DNA of 64,000 nucleotides from CAVQBP01 sp963782475 (GTDB lineage Bacteria > Bacteroidota > Ignavibacteria > Ignavibacteriales > Ignavibacteriaceae): positions 536,310-600,309 of the forward strand of contig CAWAJW010000003.1 of the NCBI GenBank assembly GCA_963782475.1, read 5' to 3'. The position numbers and the translations under genes are program-made. Shown here one piece after another: positions 41,784 through 50,860 of this stretch (positions are counted from its first letter, which is position 1; the number at the start of each line of letters is the position of its first letter). The notes below the pieces were generated by a model. That model saw only the letters and a list, made by a program, of their open reading frames with translations, was not told where the DNA came from and ran no database searches.

Positions 41784-43247
41784 ATGTCCCAATCTGTGTC
41801 AATTGAAGAGTTAAGAAATATTATTGCACTTCGGGATCTTCCCGATGAGCATCTTGCCTGGATCTTGGATCATTCGGACTATAAAGAATATGAAGACGAG
41901 GAGTTGATTTTCAGGACCGGGGATCATATTGACGAGATGGCTTTCCTGCTGGAAGGGAAAATATATTTTTATATGAATATGAATGGAAAGCTTGTCTTTT
42001 ATTTCAGTTTTGAGAATGATGAACTATCGGGAGGCGTAAGCGGTCTAATACCATATTCAAGGCTTAGGACTTCCCCAGGTAATTCTTATGCTGCGGGCAA
42101 ATTGCGCCTGATTAAACTTCATAAAAAATATTTTCAAGAGCTGGAGCAGCTTAATCCTGACTTTATTCAGCGTCTGATTAGCTATATGACTGAAAGGGCC
42201 AGAGTATTTGCAACTACGCAAATGCAGCAGGAAAAAGTTAGTGCATTAGGAAAGCTTGCGGCAGGAATTGCCCATGAAATGAACAATCCCGCATCTGCAA
42301 TCGACCGCATATCTGAAGAGCTCGGTAAAAGACTAAAGCTGAACTTTGAGCTTACTGAAAAATTGCTGCAATACAAAATACCTTCCGATCTTATTTTGAA
42401 TATAAGGGAAATTGCCCGCAGTAAAGAAACTAATTATGCTGTAAAATCAAAAATTACTCCTCTACAGCGTATTCGAAAAGAAGATGAGATGAATGACTGG
42501 CTGAATGAAAGAGGATTTAATAATATGAATGAAATTGGTGAAACATTTATTGAAGCAGGTTTTTCTACCGATGATCTGCAAATAATTAAAAAAGATTCAG
42601 GTGATGAAGCATTTCAAAATATTATTTACTGGCTTGAAAATTTATTGAGCTCAGAAAGAATGATAAAAGATCTTGAATCAGCTTCGGGGCGCATCACAAT
42701 GCTGGTGGATGCAATTAAATCTCATGTTCATATGGATAGAGCAGGGGGGCTTTATTGCACAAACATTCATAAGGATATTGAAGACACCCTTATACTTCTC
42801 GGATATAAAATACGTGAAAAAAATATCCAGATTAAAAAATTGTTTTGCAGAGACTTACCTGAAATTGAAGTGTATATAGGGGAATTAAATCAGGTATGGA
42901 CTAATATTATAGATAATGCTGTCTATGCTGTTCCGAATAATGGTGAAATATTAATTGAAACAGAATGTAATAAAAAAGATGTGATCGTAAGAATTATAGA
43001 CAATGGTACAGGCATCCCTAAAGCAATTTTATCCCGTATATTTGATCCTTTTTTCACAACAAAGAAGGTTGGCGAAGGAACCGGGATTGGTCTTGATATT
43101 GTAAAGAATGTAATCCACCGGCATAACGGTGAAATAAGAGTAAATTCCATAGCAGGCAGAACTGAATTTATAATCAGCCTGCCGGTTTCTCAAAATTCAG
43201 CAGCCAAAGAAAAAAAAGATGAAGCTTCCATTCATTATAATAATTGA
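41784..43247 (+). CDS. Histidine kinase with N-terminal cyclic-nucleotide-binding-like domain
   Basis: 487 aa. Residues 1-150 form a Crp/cNMP-like beta roll (ELIFRTGDHIDEMAFLLEGKIYFYMNMNG). An H-box GKLAAGIAHEMNNPASAIDRI lies near residue 155-175, and an HATPase domain with IIDNAVYAVPNNG, IIDNGTGIP, FFTTKKVGEGTGIGL at the end. No membrane span, so cytosolic. It overlaps the next gene by 29 bp; the pair is known elsewhere as a two-component unit with a thioredoxin-reductase-like output. The beta roll lacks an obvious cAMP phosphate cassette. Confidence 0.9.
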   Translation: MSQSVSIEELRNIIALRDLPDEHLAWILDHSDYKEYEDEELIFRTGDHIDEMAFLLEGKIYFYMNMNGKLVFYFSFENDELSGGVSGLIPYSRLRTSPGNSYAAGKLRLIKLHKKYFQELEQLNPDFIQRLISYMTERARVFATTQMQQEKVSALGKLAAGIAHEMNNPASAIDRISEELGKRLKLNFELTEKLLQYKIPSDLILNIREIARSKETNYAVKSKITPLQRIRKEDEMNDWLNERGFNNMNEIGETFIEAGFSTDDLQIIKKDSGDEAFQNIIYWLENLLSSERMIKDLESASGRITMLVDAIKSHVHMDRAGGLYCTNIHKDIEDTLILLGYKIREKNIQIKKLFCRDLPEIEVYIGELNQVWTNIIDNAVYAVPNNGEILIETECNKKDVIVRIIDNGTGIPKAILSRIFDPFFTTKKVGEGTGIGLDIVKNVIHRHNGEIRVNSIAGRTEFIISLPVSQNSAAKEKKDEASIHYNN

Positions 43248-44880
43248 TGATGATACGCAGGTGCTTAGAGCAATCCAGCGGGATGTACGGAACAAATTCC
43301 GAGAAGAGTATAAAATATTGGCGACCGAATCAGCCTTAGAAGCTCTTGAAGCCGTCCAAGAATTAAAATTAAAGAATGAATCGGTTGCGCTTTTTATCTC
43401 CGATCAGCGAATGCCCGAAATGGAAGGTACAGCTTTTATTGAAAAAGCTATGGAAAGCTTTCCTGAAGCAAAAAAAATATTGTTAACAGCTTATTCCGAT
43501 ATTGAAACAGCCATAAAAGCTATTAATACTTTAAAATTAGATTTCTACCTTCTCAAACCGTGGAACCCGCCTGAAGAGAAACTTTATCCTGTAATAACCG
43601 ATCTGCTTGATGATTGGCAGAACAGCTTTATACCTGAGTTTGAAGGAATTAAAATCATAGGCTATCAGTGGTCTCCATTATCACATAAATTAAAAGATTT
43701 TTTAACTGGCAATTTAATCCCATATAAATGGTTTGACGTCGAGTTAAATAGGGATGCCGAAGAGCTATTAAATATTCATAAAATAGAGTCAAATGAATTA
43801 CCTGCAGTTTTATTTGAGGACGGAGTTTTATTAAAAAGTCCTTCCGAAAGTGAGATAGCAAAAAAGATCGGGTTGAAATCAACTGCTTCTCAGGAATTTT
43901 ATGATGTTGTAATTATCGGTGCAGGACCGGCAGGATTAGCTGCTGCAGTTTATGGCGGTACAGAAGGACTGAAAACACTTATGATTGAAAAGAGGGCTCC
44001 CGGAGGCCAGGCAGGTACAAGCTCCAGGATTGAAAATTATCTCGGCTTCCCTTCAGGTCTATCAGGTGCTGATCTTACCAGAAGAGCTTTAACTCAGGCT
44101 TCAAGATTTGGAGTTGAGCTTCTTTCACCATGCCAGGTTATTGATATTAATATAAAAGACAAGTATAAAATTTTATCTCTTTCCGATGGACCCGAAATAA
44201 AAACCCGTTCAATCATAATATCTACAGGAGTCGACTATAAAACTTTGGATACTAGAGGGATAAATGAACTTACCGGTGCCGGGATCTATTATGGTTCAGC
44301 AACAGCAGAAGCATATTCCTGCAAAGGAAAAAATGTCTTTATTGTCGGTGGAGGTAATTCTGCAGGACAGGCAGCAATGTATCTTTCCGGTTTTGCTCAA
44401 CATGTATATATAGTAATCAGGAAAAATTCTCTTGATTCTACAATGTCGCAATATCTGATTGATCAGATTAATAAAACCAAAAATATTTCTGTTATAGCTA
44501 ATTCAATTATTACTGAAGCAGCAGGAAACCACAGGCTTGAATGTATTACCCTGGAGAACACTGAAACAGGTGAACAAAGAACAAATGAGGCAGGGGCATT
44601 GTTCATTTTTATCGGGGCGAAACCGGTGACAGATTGGATAAAATTAAAAATTTTCAAAGACTCAAAAGGATTTATTGAAACAGGAAAAGATTTATTTAAA
44701 TCTGAAAATTTCAAAAAAATATGGAACCTTGAGCGTGATCCTTACCCGCTCGAAACCTGCATCCCGGGAATATTTTCGGCAGGTGATGTTAGAGCTGGTG
44801 CTATGAACCGTGTAGCATCTGCAGTTGGAGAAGGAGCAATGGCAATTAAGCTTGTTCATGAATATCTGGCTGAAATTTAG
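43219..44880 (+). CDS. Response regulator fused to a thioredoxin-reductase-like flavoprotein
   Basis: 553 aa. Receiver domain residues 1-125 with DDDT, phospho-Asp in FISDQRMPEMEG and LLTAYSD, LLKPW. A thioredoxin-like linker domain spans about 140-220. From residue about 228, an FAD/NAD(P) reductase: VVIIGAGPAGLAAAVYG, GGQAGTSSRIENYLGFP, VFIVGGGNSAGQAAMYL, GIFSAGDVRAGAM. The CxxC redox pair of true thioredoxin reductases is missing: the segment reads YYGSATAEAYSC. Hence it is not a classical thioredoxin reductase and may serve as a redox sensor or reduce another partner. Encoded with its kinase upstream. Confidence 0.9.
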   Translation: MKLPFIIIIDDDTQVLRAIQRDVRNKFREEYKILATESALEALEAVQELKLKNESVALFISDQRMPEMEGTAFIEKAMESFPEAKKILLTAYSDIETAIKAINTLKLDFYLLKPWNPPEEKLYPVITDLLDDWQNSFIPEFEGIKIIGYQWSPLSHKLKDFLTGNLIPYKWFDVELNRDAEELLNIHKIESNELPAVLFEDGVLLKSPSESEIAKKIGLKSTASQEFYDVVIIGAGPAGLAAAVYGGTEGLKTLMIEKRAPGGQAGTSSRIENYLGFPSGLSGADLTRRALTQASRFGVELLSPCQVIDINIKDKYKILSLSDGPEIKTRSIIISTGVDYKTLDTRGINELTGAGIYYGSATAEAYSCKGKNVFIVGGGNSAGQAAMYLSGFAQHVYIVIRKNSLDSTMSQYLIDQINKTKNISVIANSIITEAAGNHRLECITLENTETGEQRTNEAGALFIFIGAKPVTDWIKLKIFKDSKGFIETGKDLFKSENFKKIWNLERDPYPLETCIPGIFSAGDVRAGAMNRVASAVGEGAMAIKLVHEYLAEI

Positions 44881-44920
44881 GCTATTAAAATGCTAACTGG
44901 ACAAGCCTGTATATTATTCT

Positions 44921-45046
44921 TTATTGGTGAAGTTTCTTATCCTTTGAACGGAGAATAAATGATACAATTGCTAATACTATAACTTCAATAACAAGAGCAG
45001 TATCATTTAAAATATTCATTGAATCGGTTAATATCAAAAACATCAT
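44921..45046 (-). CDS. Small single-span membrane protein (41 aa)
   Basis: MMFLILTDSMNILNDTALVI, then IVLAIVSFILRSKDKKLHQ; one hydrophobic helix with a basic tail. An excellent AGGAGGAGAAA ribosome site precedes the double ATG, which is the main support. No family recognised. Confidence 0.5.
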   Translation of the reverse strand: MMFLILTDSMNILNDTALVIEVIVLAIVSFILRSKDKKLHQ

Positions 45047-45451
45047 TTTTCTCCTCCTGTTCAAATAAGTAAATGTCCTTCACATAATTTAAATGATCTA
45101 AGAAAATTTTTCAGAATAAGCTTTAGGGAAGAAAATCTCACCTGGAACAATAAAGCAATATTTGTTTGATACCCTAAAAGAAAAAATATTATTCTTATAT
45201 TAAATTTTTATTTAATTAAAAGCAATATCCGGGATTTAAATTCTTCTCATTGTTCTGTAAAAAGAAAATATTTTTATATATATAGTTATAGTTATAATAG
45301 ATCATTCTCTACCAGGCATGTAACAAAGGTTTTAACAAATGTAACAAATGTAGTTTACATTGTGTGCATTTTCACTAAAAAGTTTAATTATTGATTCTTA
45401 TTCTTATTTTAATTTTTTATAATTATTTTTTGTAAACAAAATGGTATATAT
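45047..45451. other. AT-rich intergenic region before the purE pair
   Basis: About 400 bp with no gene. ACAAATGTAACAAATGTAG (45,336-45,355 area) is a short direct repeat of 10 bp. No purine riboswitch could be recognised by eye. Confidence 0.4.
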
Positions 45452-45643
45452 ATGAAGGAAGAATATTCAGAAAAAATTGAAAAGATTGCCGAAGATCTTC
45501 GCGATTTCTTTATTAAAACCGCTATTGAAAAATATGAAGATGCTTCAATTGCAGGTTTGTGTGCTGAAGGTGCATGGGAAGCAGCAATTGATGCGGTTAG
45601 AACCATGGATTTAAAAAGAATCTTAAATGAAATAAACCATTAA
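45452..45643 (+). CDS. Small acidic helical protein upstream of purE (63 aa)
   Basis: MKEEYSEKIEKIAEDLRDFFIKTAIEKYEDASIAGLCAEGAWEAAIDAVRTMDLKRIL in outline: two amphipathic helices with a GLCxEGAWE turn. Related short proteins often lie beside metabolic genes in this group, but no function is known. Stop is 17 bp before purE, so the two are probably cotranscribed. Confidence 0.65.
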   Translation: MKEEYSEKIEKIAEDLRDFFIKTAIEKYEDASIAGLCAEGAWEAAIDAVRTMDLKRILNEINH

Positions 45644-45660
45644 ATAATTAAAGGAATAGT

Positions 45661-46158
45661 ATGGCTAAAGATAAAATTGAAGTTGGAATTATTATGGGAA
45701 GTGATTCAGATCTTCCGATTATGAAAGAAGCTGCAGACGTTCTTGATGAATTTGAAATAGGATATGAAATAAAAATAGCTTCTGCCCACCGCACTCCGAA
45801 ATTCACTGGAGAATACAGTTCAACCGCACATGAAAGAGGCCTGAAGATTATTATTGCAGGTGCAGGAGGAGCAGCTCATCTCGCGGGAGCTGTAGCAGCT
45901 TACTCTCCGCTGCCGATCATCGGGGTTCCGGTAAAATCGAAAGCATTGGACGGGCTTGATTCACTATTATCTATGGTTCAAATGCCTAGCGGCGTACCGG
46001 TTGCAACTGTTGCAATTAACGGGGGAAAAAATGCCGCTTTGTTAGCCGTCCAGATCCTTGGCGTAGCAGATAATGCAATTCAGAAAAAAATGATAGCATA
46101 CAAAAAGAAAATGGAGGAAGCTTCATTAAAGAAGAATGAAAAGATTAAGCTGCCATAA
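45661..46158 (+). CDS. purE: PurE, N5-carboxyaminoimidazole ribonucleotide mutase
   Basis: 165 aa. Class I PurE motifs: MGSDSDLPIMKEA (phosphate-binding Ser), IASAHRTPKF (catalytic His), AGAGGAAHLAGAVAAYSPLPIIGVPV and SMVQMPSGVPVATVAI. It converts N5-CAIR to CAIR in purine biosynthesis and works as an octamer. AAAGGAATAGT gives a good ribosome site. No purK or purC is adjacent. Confidence 0.96.
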   Translation: MAKDKIEVGIIMGSDSDLPIMKEAADVLDEFEIGYEIKIASAHRTPKFTGEYSSTAHERGLKIIIAGAGGAAHLAGAVAAYSPLPIIGVPVKSKALDGLDSLLSMVQMPSGVPVATVAINGGKNAALLAVQILGVADNAIQKKMIAYKKKMEEASLKKNEKIKLP

Positions 46159-46287
46159 AAATGGAAAATGTGAAAGCGGCTGAACCTTTTCAAAATTAAA
46201 CAATAAAGAAAATTAAGCAAATTATTTGTGTTGATAGTTCTTTGCTATTTTAATAAATTTTCTCTTTATTAAAATATAAGGAGTGTA

Positions 46288-46791
46288 ATGAAGAGCTTTT
46301 TTATTCTTTTTGTTTCAGCTTTAATTTTCTACGGCTGCAGCAGTAAAACAGATAAAGAATATTTACAGACAGCCGAAAAAAGCGTTAAGGGGAACAACAT
46401 TTCTGAGGCAATTGAGTCTTATCAAACTTTAGTCGATAAATATCCTCAAAGTGAATTGGCTCCCGATGCTCTATATGAAATGGCGACATTATATCAAAAT
46501 AACCTGATAAAAAATCTCACTAAAAAAGAATCTCTTCAGAAATCGGTCGAAATATACAGAAGTGTATATGATAAATATCCTAAAAGCAAGAAAGCACCGA
46601 TGGCTCTATTCATGTCCGGTTTCATACTTGCAAATGAACTGAACAACTATGATGAAGCGAGTAAGGCATATAATTTATTTCTAAAAGAATTTCCAAATCA
46701 TGAACTCTCAACCTCAGCCAGGGAAGAATTAAAGCATCTCGGTTTATCACCGGAAGAAATATTAAAAGAAAAAACATCTACTAAAATTTAA
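46288..46791 (+). CDS. TPR lipoprotein (BamD-like)
   Basis: MKSFFILFVSALIFYGC is a lipoprotein signal. Residues about 30-150 hold two to three tetratricopeptide repeats: EAIESYQTLVDKYPQSELAPDALYEMA, KSVEIYRSVYDKYPKSKKAPMALFMSG and EASKAYNLFLKEFPNHELSTSAREEL. This is the BamD/YbgF type of periplasmic scaffold, but at 167 aa shorter than BamD (about 245). It overlaps the DUF58 gene by one base, so the pair is an operon. Confidence 0.82.
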   Translation: MKSFFILFVSALIFYGCSSKTDKEYLQTAEKSVKGNNISEAIESYQTLVDKYPQSELAPDALYEMATLYQNNLIKNLTKKESLQKSVEIYRSVYDKYPKSKKAPMALFMSGFILANELNNYDEASKAYNLFLKEFPNHELSTSAREELKHLGLSPEEILKEKTSTKI

Positions 46792-47696
46792 TGGCTGAAG
46801 TTCAGGATTACAGGAAGTATCTAAATCCGGCAATAATTTCCAAACTAAATTCCTTAGAATTAAAAGCCCGGCTGGTTGTTGAAGGTTTTATGGTAGGTCT
46901 GCATAAAAGTCCCTACCATGGCTTTAGCGTTGAATTTACAGAGCACAGACCATATATGCAGGGCGATAATCTCAAGGATGTTGACTGGAAAGTTTACGGC
47001 AAAACCGAAAGATATTTTATAAAGCAGTATGAGGAGGAAACAAATCTTAAAAGCTATATTCTTCTTGATACGAGCAAATCAATGGATTATTCTTACGGGG
47101 AAAATATAAGCAAGCTGAATTATTCGGTTATCCTGGTGGCTGCATTAAGCTATTTAATGATAAAGCAGCAGGATGCTGTAGGTTTGTCACTGTATTCCGA
47201 AAAAATCAACAGGTATTTTCCTCCTAAATCAACAAGAGCCTATCTGCAGGAAATATTAAAAAGCTTAAGTACGGTTGAAGCATCAGATAAAACCAATACC
47301 GCTGCCTCATTGAATTCAATTGCTGAAAAAATTAAGAGAAGGGGATTGGTAATTATCGTGTCGGATTTTTTTGATGATATAAATTCAATATTATCCGCAT
47401 TGAAGCATTTCCGGTATAATAATAATGAAGTAATAGTCTTCCAGATCCTGGATCCGATTGAAAGAAGTTTCGCTTTTGGAAGAGATGCAATTTTCAAAGA
47501 TCTCGAAACAGGTGCGGAAATAACAACCCAGCCCTACCAAATACAGAAGGCATACAAGGAAGCTATGAACCATTTTATAAATAAAATAAAATCAGAGTGT
47601 CTAAATTCCAATATAGAATATAATTTAATTGAAACTTCAACTCCATTTGATAAAGCACTCTTCAATTACATTCAGAAGAGGAGCAGACTTTATTGA
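46791..47696 (+). CDS. DUF58-family protein
   Basis: 301 aa with the DUF58 signature GDNLKDVDWKVYGKTERYFIKQYEEE and a vWA-like fold: YILLDTSKSMDYS (MIDAS-type DxSxS), VVIIVSDFFDD-like GLVIIVSDFFDDINSIL. Such proteins usually lie with MoxR AAA+ ATPases, forming metal-dependent chaperone-like systems; the MoxR gene is not seen in the window. No membrane span. Confidence 0.88.
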   Translation: MAEVQDYRKYLNPAIISKLNSLELKARLVVEGFMVGLHKSPYHGFSVEFTEHRPYMQGDNLKDVDWKVYGKTERYFIKQYEEETNLKSYILLDTSKSMDYSYGENISKLNYSVILVAALSYLMIKQQDAVGLSLYSEKINRYFPPKSTRAYLQEILKSLSTVEASDKTNTAASLNSIAEKIKRRGLVIIVSDFFDDINSILSALKHFRYNNNEVIVFQILDPIERSFAFGRDAIFKDLETGAEITTQPYQIQKAYKEAMNHFINKIKSECLNSNIEYNLIETSTPFDKALFNYIQKRSRLY

Positions 47697-47699
47697 TTG

Positions 47700-48770
47700 C
47701 GGGTTTCGTGATCCGCTGCGTTTTTTCCGCGGGGATAGCAGAGGAACCGCAGAGGAAACAGAGAATGAATAGATAACTCTGCTATTCCTTTTGATAAACA
47801 ATCTTCAATTAAATAAACAATGCGGATTATACTAATCTGGGATTTCAGATCCATGATAACTCATTAAAACTACATGTACGCTTCCTTTTTTACCGCAGAG
47901 ATAGCAGAGGAGACACAGAGGAAACAGAGAATGAATTTATGACTCTATTATTTCTTTTTATAAGCAATCTTCAATTTAATAAAATAAACAATGCAAATTA
48001 TATTAATCTGGGATTTCAGATCCATGATAGCTCATTAAAACTAGGTGTACGCTTCGTTTTTTACCGCAGAGATAGCAGAGGAGACGCAGAGGTAACAGAG
48101 AATGAATATATGACTCTATTATTTCTTTTTATAAGCAATCCTCAATTAAATAAAATAAACAATACAGATTATATTAATCTGGGATTTCAGATCCATGATA
48201 GCTCATTAAAGCTTAGGTGTACGCTCCCTTTTTTACCACAGAGATCGAAGAGGAGCCGCAGAGGAAACAGAGAATGAATATATGACTCTATTATTTCTTT
48301 TTATAAGCAATCTTCAATTAAATAAACAATGCAGATTATATTAATCTGGAATTTCAGATCCGTGATAGCTCATTAAAACTAGGTGTACGCTCCCTTTTTT
48401 ACCACAGAGATCGCAGAGGAGACGCAGAGGTAACAGAGAATGAATATATGACTCTATTATTTCTTTTTATAAGCAATCCTCAATTAAATAAAATAAACAA
48501 TACAGATTATATTAATCTGGGATTTCAGATCCATAATAGCTCATTAAAGCTTAGGTGTACGCTCCCTTTTTTACCACAGAGATCGAAGAGGAGACGCAGA
48601 GGAAACAGAGAATGAATATATGACTCTATTATTTCTTTTTATAAGCAATCTTCAATTAAATAAAATAAACACTACAAATTATATTAATCTGGGATTTCAG
48701 ATCCGTGATAGCTCATTAAAACTAGGTGTACGCTTCCTTTTTTACCACAGAGATAGCAGAGGAGACACAG
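47700..48770 (+). repeat. Tandem array of about 171-bp repeats, left block
   Basis: About six copies, spaced 168-173 bp. Each contains a GCAGAGGAGACACAGAGGAA-type purine-rich stretch, then GAGAATGAAT, a run of ATTTCTTTTTATAAGCAATC, GGGATTTCAGATCC, and GTGTACGCTCCC followed by TTTTTTACC. Copies differ by scattered substitutions and small indels. Short open frames inside are by-products of the repeat. No gene is recognised. Confidence 0.9.
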
Positions 48771-50437
48771 CCCGATAAATCGCAAAAGATAAGTGAAATA
48801 ATTAATTTCCATAAAATTAAAATAGGAAATTTTATGGAAGAGATCGAAGGAATAGATACAAAAAAAATATTAGGAGAAATAACCTGGTGGGATAGGATGA
48901 TATTCCGTGGTACAATACAGTGTATATCGTATCAAAAAGGATTAGAGAAGTATTTAAGTTCAAATGGAATCATGCTGAAGAATTTTCTTGGATGGGCAAA
49001 GAGATTAAGTGATAAAATGATAAAAGGAGCAAAAGCAATAGCTAGTATGAATAAAGTACCATATATTTTTCTGAACAGCTACAAAATAAATAAAGATGAC
49101 TTGATAAAAGAAATAATATCACAGCAAAAGATAAGTGAAGGGATGGTGGCAGTAGTCGGAACACAGGAAGTTGATAATAGTTTTGATGTGTATAGAAATA
49201 AGGAGACAAAAAAGTTAGAGTTAGTATCAAGACAACGAAGGAGCATACATTTTTATTTTTACTTTATCAGTCCATTTACAGGATTATGTTTTTTTAGAGT
49301 ACAGGGATTTCTGCCATTTAAAGTTAGCGTATATATGAACGGCAGAGAAATACTTTCTAAAGGATTAGAAAGGAATAAAATAACATACTTAAAAGATAGA
49401 AACTGCATTAATTGGGTTGAAAGTTTTGAAGCTATAGAAAAGGTTAAAAAGGAAATAACAATAAAGTATCTTCATAAAATAATGGAAGAATGGTCGAAGC
49501 AATTTGTAAATGTATTGCCGGAGTTAAATAAGCAATGGGATATTAAATATAAATGGGTTATTCAACAAGTTGAGTATGCAACAGACCTTATATTCGAGAG
49601 CCAAGAATATTTAGAAAAGAACTACAAAGATATAATTGAATATTTAGGATACAGCACCACACCAAAGGATGTGCTGAAGTTTTTAGGAATCAAGATGGCA
49701 GGAAGACTTGGTGGAAAAGTATCGATAGATAAAAAGGTTACGTATTTAGGAACAAGAATAAAATACTATTGGGTTCCGAATATCTTAAAGATGTACAATA
49801 AAGCAGGAAACGTGCTTCGAATAGAAATTACATATAACGATGTCAGAAGGATAAAAATGAATAGAATGGTCAAATGTAAAGACGGACATAATAGGAAGAA
49901 AAAAACTTCATTAAGAAAGAGTATATATTCGTTAAATTACCTTGAAGAACATGCTTTAGCCGTTCATAAAAGGTTTATTAAATACTTATCAAAAGCCAGA
50001 ACCCCACATATAGGGAAAGAGATACTAAGGAATATGGCCGAAAGTAAAAAGGTCAATAATCGAAGTTACAAAGGATTTAATATCCTAAAGGAAAAAGAGA
50101 GCTCAGTTATAGAGACAATGCTATGTGGTGATTTTCTGATTCATGGGTTAACTAATAAGTCAGTGAGGAAAGAGCTCCAAGAGAAATATCCTGCAGAAAA
50201 TTATACCACATCAAAAGTATCAAGAATGCTCAAACGATGCGTAGCATTTAAATTAATTAGACGAATGCAACATAGTTATACTTATCATTTAACTGATTTA
50301 GGAAGAACATTTTTCTTCTCAGCACTTAAATATAAAAATATGGTTTTGTTGCCAGAATTAAATAAACAAAAAATGGCTGCTTAATATGGGCTTAATATTT
50401 TGCCAAAAAAAACAAAGATTTTAAATACAGTTACACA
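48771..50437 (+). mobile_element. Putative unassigned insertion element with a 516-aa protein
   Basis: The tandem repeat is interrupted by 1.66 kb of unrelated sequence. CACAG lies at both edges (48,766-48,770 and 50,434-50,438), compatible with a 5-bp target duplication. No terminal inverted repeats are apparent. The last 427 bp recur at 58,769-59,195, apparently unchanged, which supports mobility. The exact right end (50,433 or 50,437) is uncertain by four bases. Confidence 0.6.
48834..50384 (+). CDS. Uncharacterised 516-aa protein of the putative element
   Basis: The chosen start gives MEEIEGIDTKKILGEITWWDRMIFRGTI; the frame is open 36 codons upstream into the repeat, which is unlikely to be coding. 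Conserved-looking blocks: DRMIFRGTIQCISY, HFYFYFISPFTGLCFFRVQGFLPF, VYMNGREILSKGLERNKI, NCINWVES and FRIEITYNDVRRIK-like LRIEITYNDVRRIK. Residues about 430-500 form a winged-helix-like region (LTNKSVRKELQEKYP, YTTSKVSRMLKRCVAFKLIRR). It resembles a widespread multi-copy family of unknown function found in environmental genomes. No known transposase motif (DDE, HUH, serine or tyrosine) was identified. Confidence 0.6.
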   Translation: MEEIEGIDTKKILGEITWWDRMIFRGTIQCISYQKGLEKYLSSNGIMLKNFLGWAKRLSDKMIKGAKAIASMNKVPYIFLNSYKINKDDLIKEIISQQKISEGMVAVVGTQEVDNSFDVYRNKETKKLELVSRQRRSIHFYFYFISPFTGLCFFRVQGFLPFKVSVYMNGREILSKGLERNKITYLKDRNCINWVESFEAIEKVKKEITIKYLHKIMEEWSKQFVNVLPELNKQWDIKYKWVIQQVEYATDLIFESQEYLEKNYKDIIEYLGYSTTPKDVLKFLGIKMAGRLGGKVSIDKKVTYLGTRIKYYWVPNILKMYNKAGNVLRIEITYNDVRRIKMNRMVKCKDGHNRKKKTSLRKSIYSLNYLEEHALAVHKRFIKYLSKARTPHIGKEILRNMAESKKVNNRSYKGFNILKEKESSVIETMLCGDFLIHGLTNKSVRKELQEKYPAENYTTSKVSRMLKRCVAFKLIRRMQHSYTYHLTDLGRTFFFSALKYKNMVLLPELNKQKMAA

Positions 50438-50815
50438 GAGGAGCCTCAGAGGAAACAGAGAATGAATATATAACTCTGCTATTTCTTATGATAAACAATC
50501 TTCAATTAAATAAACATAGCAGGTTATATTAATCCGGGATTTCAGATCCAAGTAGCTCATTAAAACTTAGGTGTACGCTCCCTTTTTTTACCACAGAGAT
50601 AACAGAGGAACCGCAGAGGAAACAGAGAATGAATATATAACTCTGCTATTTCTTATGATAAACAATCTTCAATTGAATAAATAATGCAGATTATAATAAT
50701 CTGGGATTTCAGATCCAAGTAGCTCATTAAAACTTAGGTGTACGCTCCCTTTTTTTACCACAGAGATAACAGAGGAGCCGCAGAGGAAACGGAGAAAATT
50801 TAACTCTGCTGTCTC
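50438..50815 (+). repeat. Tandem array of about 171-bp repeats, right block
   Basis: A little over two copies continue after the inserted element, with AGATAACAGAGGAACCGCAG-type starts and TAACTCTGCTATTTCTTATG in place of the left-block variant. They are more like the first copy of the left block (47,720-47,890) than the middle ones, as expected for an array interrupted by one insertion. Confidence 0.88.
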
Positions 50816-50860
50816 TATATCTTCTGCCTGATTTGTGGTTAATAAAATTATAATCTGAAT

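Noticed and set aside
43219..44880. Classical thioredoxin reductase
   Set aside because: The CxxC redox pair is missing and a receiver domain is fused, so only the fold can be claimed.
45047..45451. Purine riboswitch before purE
   Set aside because: No conserved purine aptamer core could be recognised, and a separate small gene lies between this region and purE.
47939..48277. 112-aa gene in the tandem repeat array
   Set aside because: It is a run of the repeat itself, with the peptide repeated in register with the DNA unit; no coding signal.
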